A stretch of 10,720 bases of DNA. It comes from Larix sibirica. Its lineage: Eukaryota; Streptophyta; Pinopsida; Pinales; Pinaceae. Numbering within the stretch: position 1 is the stretch's first letter; every line of letters starts with the position of its first letter. The notes beneath the pieces were generated by a model. It was not told where the DNA came from, did not search any database, and was given only the letters and a program-made list of their open reading frames with translations. The stretch is from contig NWUY0300096483.1 in assembly GCA_004151065.3 (NCBI GenBank), forward strand, positions 8,784-19,503, given 5' to 3'. Made by a program: the position numbers and the translations under genes. Below are positions 9,091 to 10,720 of the stretch, one piece after another.

Positions 9091-9414
9091 TGTTAACACC
9101 CAAATTTTTCCACTGGCCATGTCATTATCCGAGTCATTTGCATACTTCATCCTTCCATCTCATTTCCACCTCATTTACACCTATTGGACCTCGAAAAAAA
9201 TAATTTAAAAGCCAAAAACCAAAGTCAAGCACTGAAAGGGGCCATTTTAGAAGCAGGTCACGCATATTCCTAGGAAATGAGTTACCCAAGTTGCTCAAAA
9301 ACCTTCGAAATAACAAACCTAGGTCGCATAAATTCTCAAAAAAAGAGTGACCTCATCGCGGCATGATTTTTGGCTATTTCTTGCTTTTCCCTCGGAAAAA
9401 AGAAGAAAGTTGGG
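9091..9414 (+). repeat. Truncated 3' LTR of element A
   Basis: Restarts with TGTTAACACC and follows the 5' LTR base by base to AAGAAAGTTGGG (equivalent to 553), then stops matching abruptly. About one base in five differs from the 5' copy, mostly by substitution, plus a few single-base gaps. The TATA box, R and U5 are absent. To the right, antisense protease sequence of another element begins at once. Truncation was therefore by deletion or recombination, not by the sequence window ending. Confidence 0.85.
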
Positions 9415-9683
9415 AACTGTACCAATTGTACCAACCACGATTTACCATGCTTGCTTTTTTTTTTAACTTAAAGATTTCAACCAAATTGGGATCAATATAA
9501 CTATGAATTTCCCCTGAATCAATTAAAATGGAAATGAGTTGATCGATAATATTACCTTCAATTTCAGTCATATTGGATTGTTGCTCTACATGTCTGTTAT
9601 CCAAGGCTGCATAAATTTTGGAAATATCTCTAGCAACATCCTCCATTATGCTTGCTTCATGAATGTTGTGCACAGTTCTCATT
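9414..9683 (-). pseudogene. N-terminal part of retropepsin, element B, truncated
   Basis: Continues in frame from the gag knuckle: MRTVHNIHEAS, then DISKIYAALDNRHVEQQSN, EIEGNIIDQLISILIDSG and HSYIDPNLVE. ILIDSG is the retropepsin active-site motif, with the catalytic Asp at 9518-9520 intact. The usual Ala-Ser after it is replaced by Glu-Ile. After FKLKKK a small indel shifts the frame, and HGKSWLVQL can still be read in the neighbouring frame down to about 9421. Homology then ends at the junction with the element A LTR. The frame stays open to 9374, but the last dozen residues are antisense LTR, not protease. The flap and C-terminal half are missing, so there is no functional enzyme. Confidence 0.78.
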
Positions 9684-10311
9684 TGGTCTCCCCTATGAGG
9701 ACAATTTATGAATGCATTATTCTCTTCACATCCCCAACATTTTATTTTTTGATTTGTCCCTTTTCCTTGAGACTTTTCCCTCTTTGGTCCATTCCAAATT
9801 GGATTACACCGTTGAAATGAATAATGTTGATTCCTTAAGAAGGGAGGTTTGAATCATTTCTTCCTTTGATCCCACTTATCTATTTTCTTATGCCTCCATG
9901 ATATTTGTACAATGTCTTTTCGCTTATTCTAACCATATAGATCATTAGCCTTTCAAATTGCCTCTTCAATGGATTTAACTTCATCATATTGGATTATGTC
10001 TTTGTAAAAGGTAGGAAATGCACATAGAAACTTCTTGTTTTTTTAATTTTTTCCTCCTTAATAAACTTAGTGTATCTAAAAAACTCTAGAAACTTTCTCT
10101 CATATTCTTCCATGCACATAGCTCCCATCTTGAGCTCAAATAACTACTCCATTTTCTTTCGATAATAATGTTTAGATTAGTACTTCTATTGAAAATACTT
10201 TTTGAAGTGTTTCCATGAAACTATATTCTCACTGATATTCTTCACTTCCATTAATTTATCCCACCATATGGTAGCCTTTCCTCACAAGTTATAAATGGCA
10301 ACTTTGGCCTC
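9684..10311 (-). pseudogene. gag: Degenerate gag with mutated zinc knuckle, element B
   Basis: Capsid-type wording starts at EAKVAIYNL (10311 downward). It runs through the diagnostic Trp pair in ATIWWDKL (10266-10261), then ISWKHFKK-like sequence, FELKMGAMCMEEYERKFLEF, and after a frameshift near 10020 FYKDIIQYDEVKSIEEAI, then NQHYSFQR and KCWGCEENN. Stops interrupt both frames, for example between NL and GK, and at 9854-9856. The knuckle at 9739-9701 reads C-W-G-C, then Asn where relatives have His, then the final Cys, so zinc binding would be impaired. CPHRGDQMRTVHN links it to the protease in one open frame. An intact copy would form the particle and bind RNA. Sequence upstream of 10311 is too eroded to place the start. 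Confidence 0.78.
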
Positions 10312-10720
10312 CATATTTGAACAATAACCATGTTATCACAGGTATTTCCTCATGTGTGATTTCCTCTTAAGCATACACCAAGAGACTTAAAGACTCTTTC
10401 TCATCTAGTATGCTCTCCATATTGCACTCTTAGTGATGTGGATGGATTATAATAATTTGAATGTTTGAATACCTCACTTGAACTCCTTAATCAAATTTGG
10501 ACCATTCTAAAATCAACATTGCACTTGTAATTGTCAACCAACAAAAATCCACATAGGAAGTCACAAAACAACATTTTAATTAGTTTAGGATTGATTGTGC
10601 TAGGAATCAAAATAATGACCACCAATCTTCTACATTCTTGAAACATAATGGTCATTTACTTTTAGGGAACTTTTAAATCTTGCTAGCATGTAGGGAAATT
10701 TTTAGGGGCAAAATTTCGCC
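10312..10720 (-). other. Probable 5' leader or gag N-terminus of element B, unresolved
   Basis: Lies upstream of the recognisable gag of element B. A reverse-strand ATG near 10420 opens a short frame (MESILDEKESL) that soon stops and might be an eroded gag start. Beyond it the sequence is AT-rich, with no LTR border, primer site or TATA box that I can identify. Confidence 0.3.

Larger units (their letters stand above)
232..9414 (+). mobile_element. Element A: degenerate Ty3/gypsy-type LTR retrotransposon lacking RT and integrase
   Basis: The limits are two direct repeats that both begin TGTTAACACC, at 232 and 9091, and stay alignable for about 320 bases. Between them, on the same strand, come a TATA box, a long untranslated leader, a gag pseudogene, a retropepsin-like domain and two zinc-knuckle motifs. 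The order and strand fit one LTR retrotransposon. No RT, RNase H or integrase motif could be found, the frame carries many stops, and the 3' LTR is cut short. The copy is therefore defective and probably depended on a relative for mobility. Assignment to Ty3/gypsy rests on gag and protease wording recalled from plant, mainly conifer, retroelements. The clade is not assigned. An alternative is that the two LTRs belong to different copies in a tandem array. Confidence 0.8.
9414..10720 (-). mobile_element. Element B: fragment of a second Ty3/gypsy retrotransposon, reverse strand
   Basis: On the reverse strand, read from 10720 down, an apparent leader is followed by gag (about 10311 to 9700), a zinc knuckle and the start of a protease, ending near 9414 where element A begins. 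Its gag and protease words differ from those of element A and match a different, widespread plant Ty3/gypsy group as I recall it. RT and everything downstream are missing. Its 5' LTR would lie to the right of the window, or within its last few hundred bases. Confidence 0.75.

Noticed and set aside
9134-9316. Antisense frame inside the 3' LTR fragment
   Set aside because: LTR sequence, and the equivalent segment of the 5' LTR does not support a conserved protein.
1-10720. A host gene, tRNA, CRISPR array or other novel cellular system
   Set aside because: No exon-like coding frame, tRNA fold, spaced repeats or operon-like arrangement could be found. All supported coding remnants are retrotransposon proteins.

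Overview
The window is intergenic DNA from a large plant genome, built almost entirely from two decayed Ty3/gypsy-type LTR retrotransposons. I see no host gene, tRNA, rRNA, CRISPR array or prokaryotic feature. It is AT-rich with long T- and A-tracts, and its coding remnants are full of stop codons. From memory, the gag and protease wording of the main element most resembles retroelement polyproteins of gymnosperms such as conifers. That is my basis for suggesting a gymnosperm, and no database search was run.

Element A is on the + strand, about 232-9414. A 5' LTR starts at TGTTAACACC (232), and its first ~320 bases recur at 9091-9414 with roughly 80% identity by eye. A TATA box lies at 643-649. 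A T-rich leader of more than 2 kb follows; the LTR/leader boundary is not visible. A broken polyprotein then reads gag (3016 to about 4740), a retropepsin-like domain (about 4754-5760), and a basic, proline-rich tail with two zinc knuckles (about 5800-6405). The last ~2.7 kb before the 3' LTR (6406-9090) has no recognisable reverse transcriptase, RNase H or integrase. This copy therefore looks non-autonomous as well as dead.

Element B is on the - strand, from about 9414 to at least 10311 and possibly the window end. It is part of a different Ty3/gypsy element: gag, a mutated zinc knuckle, and the start of a protease with its DSG catalytic triplet intact. It meets the broken 3' LTR of element A tail to tail near 9414, inside both elements, so a deletion or recombination joined them there.

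Intact elements of this kind supply a capsid (gag), a protease that cuts the polyprotein, and zinc knuckles that bind RNA. None of these is intact here. Three points merit most attention: zinc knuckles that follow the protease instead of preceding it, the missing polymerase and integrase, and a reading frame broken mainly by point stop codons instead of indels.
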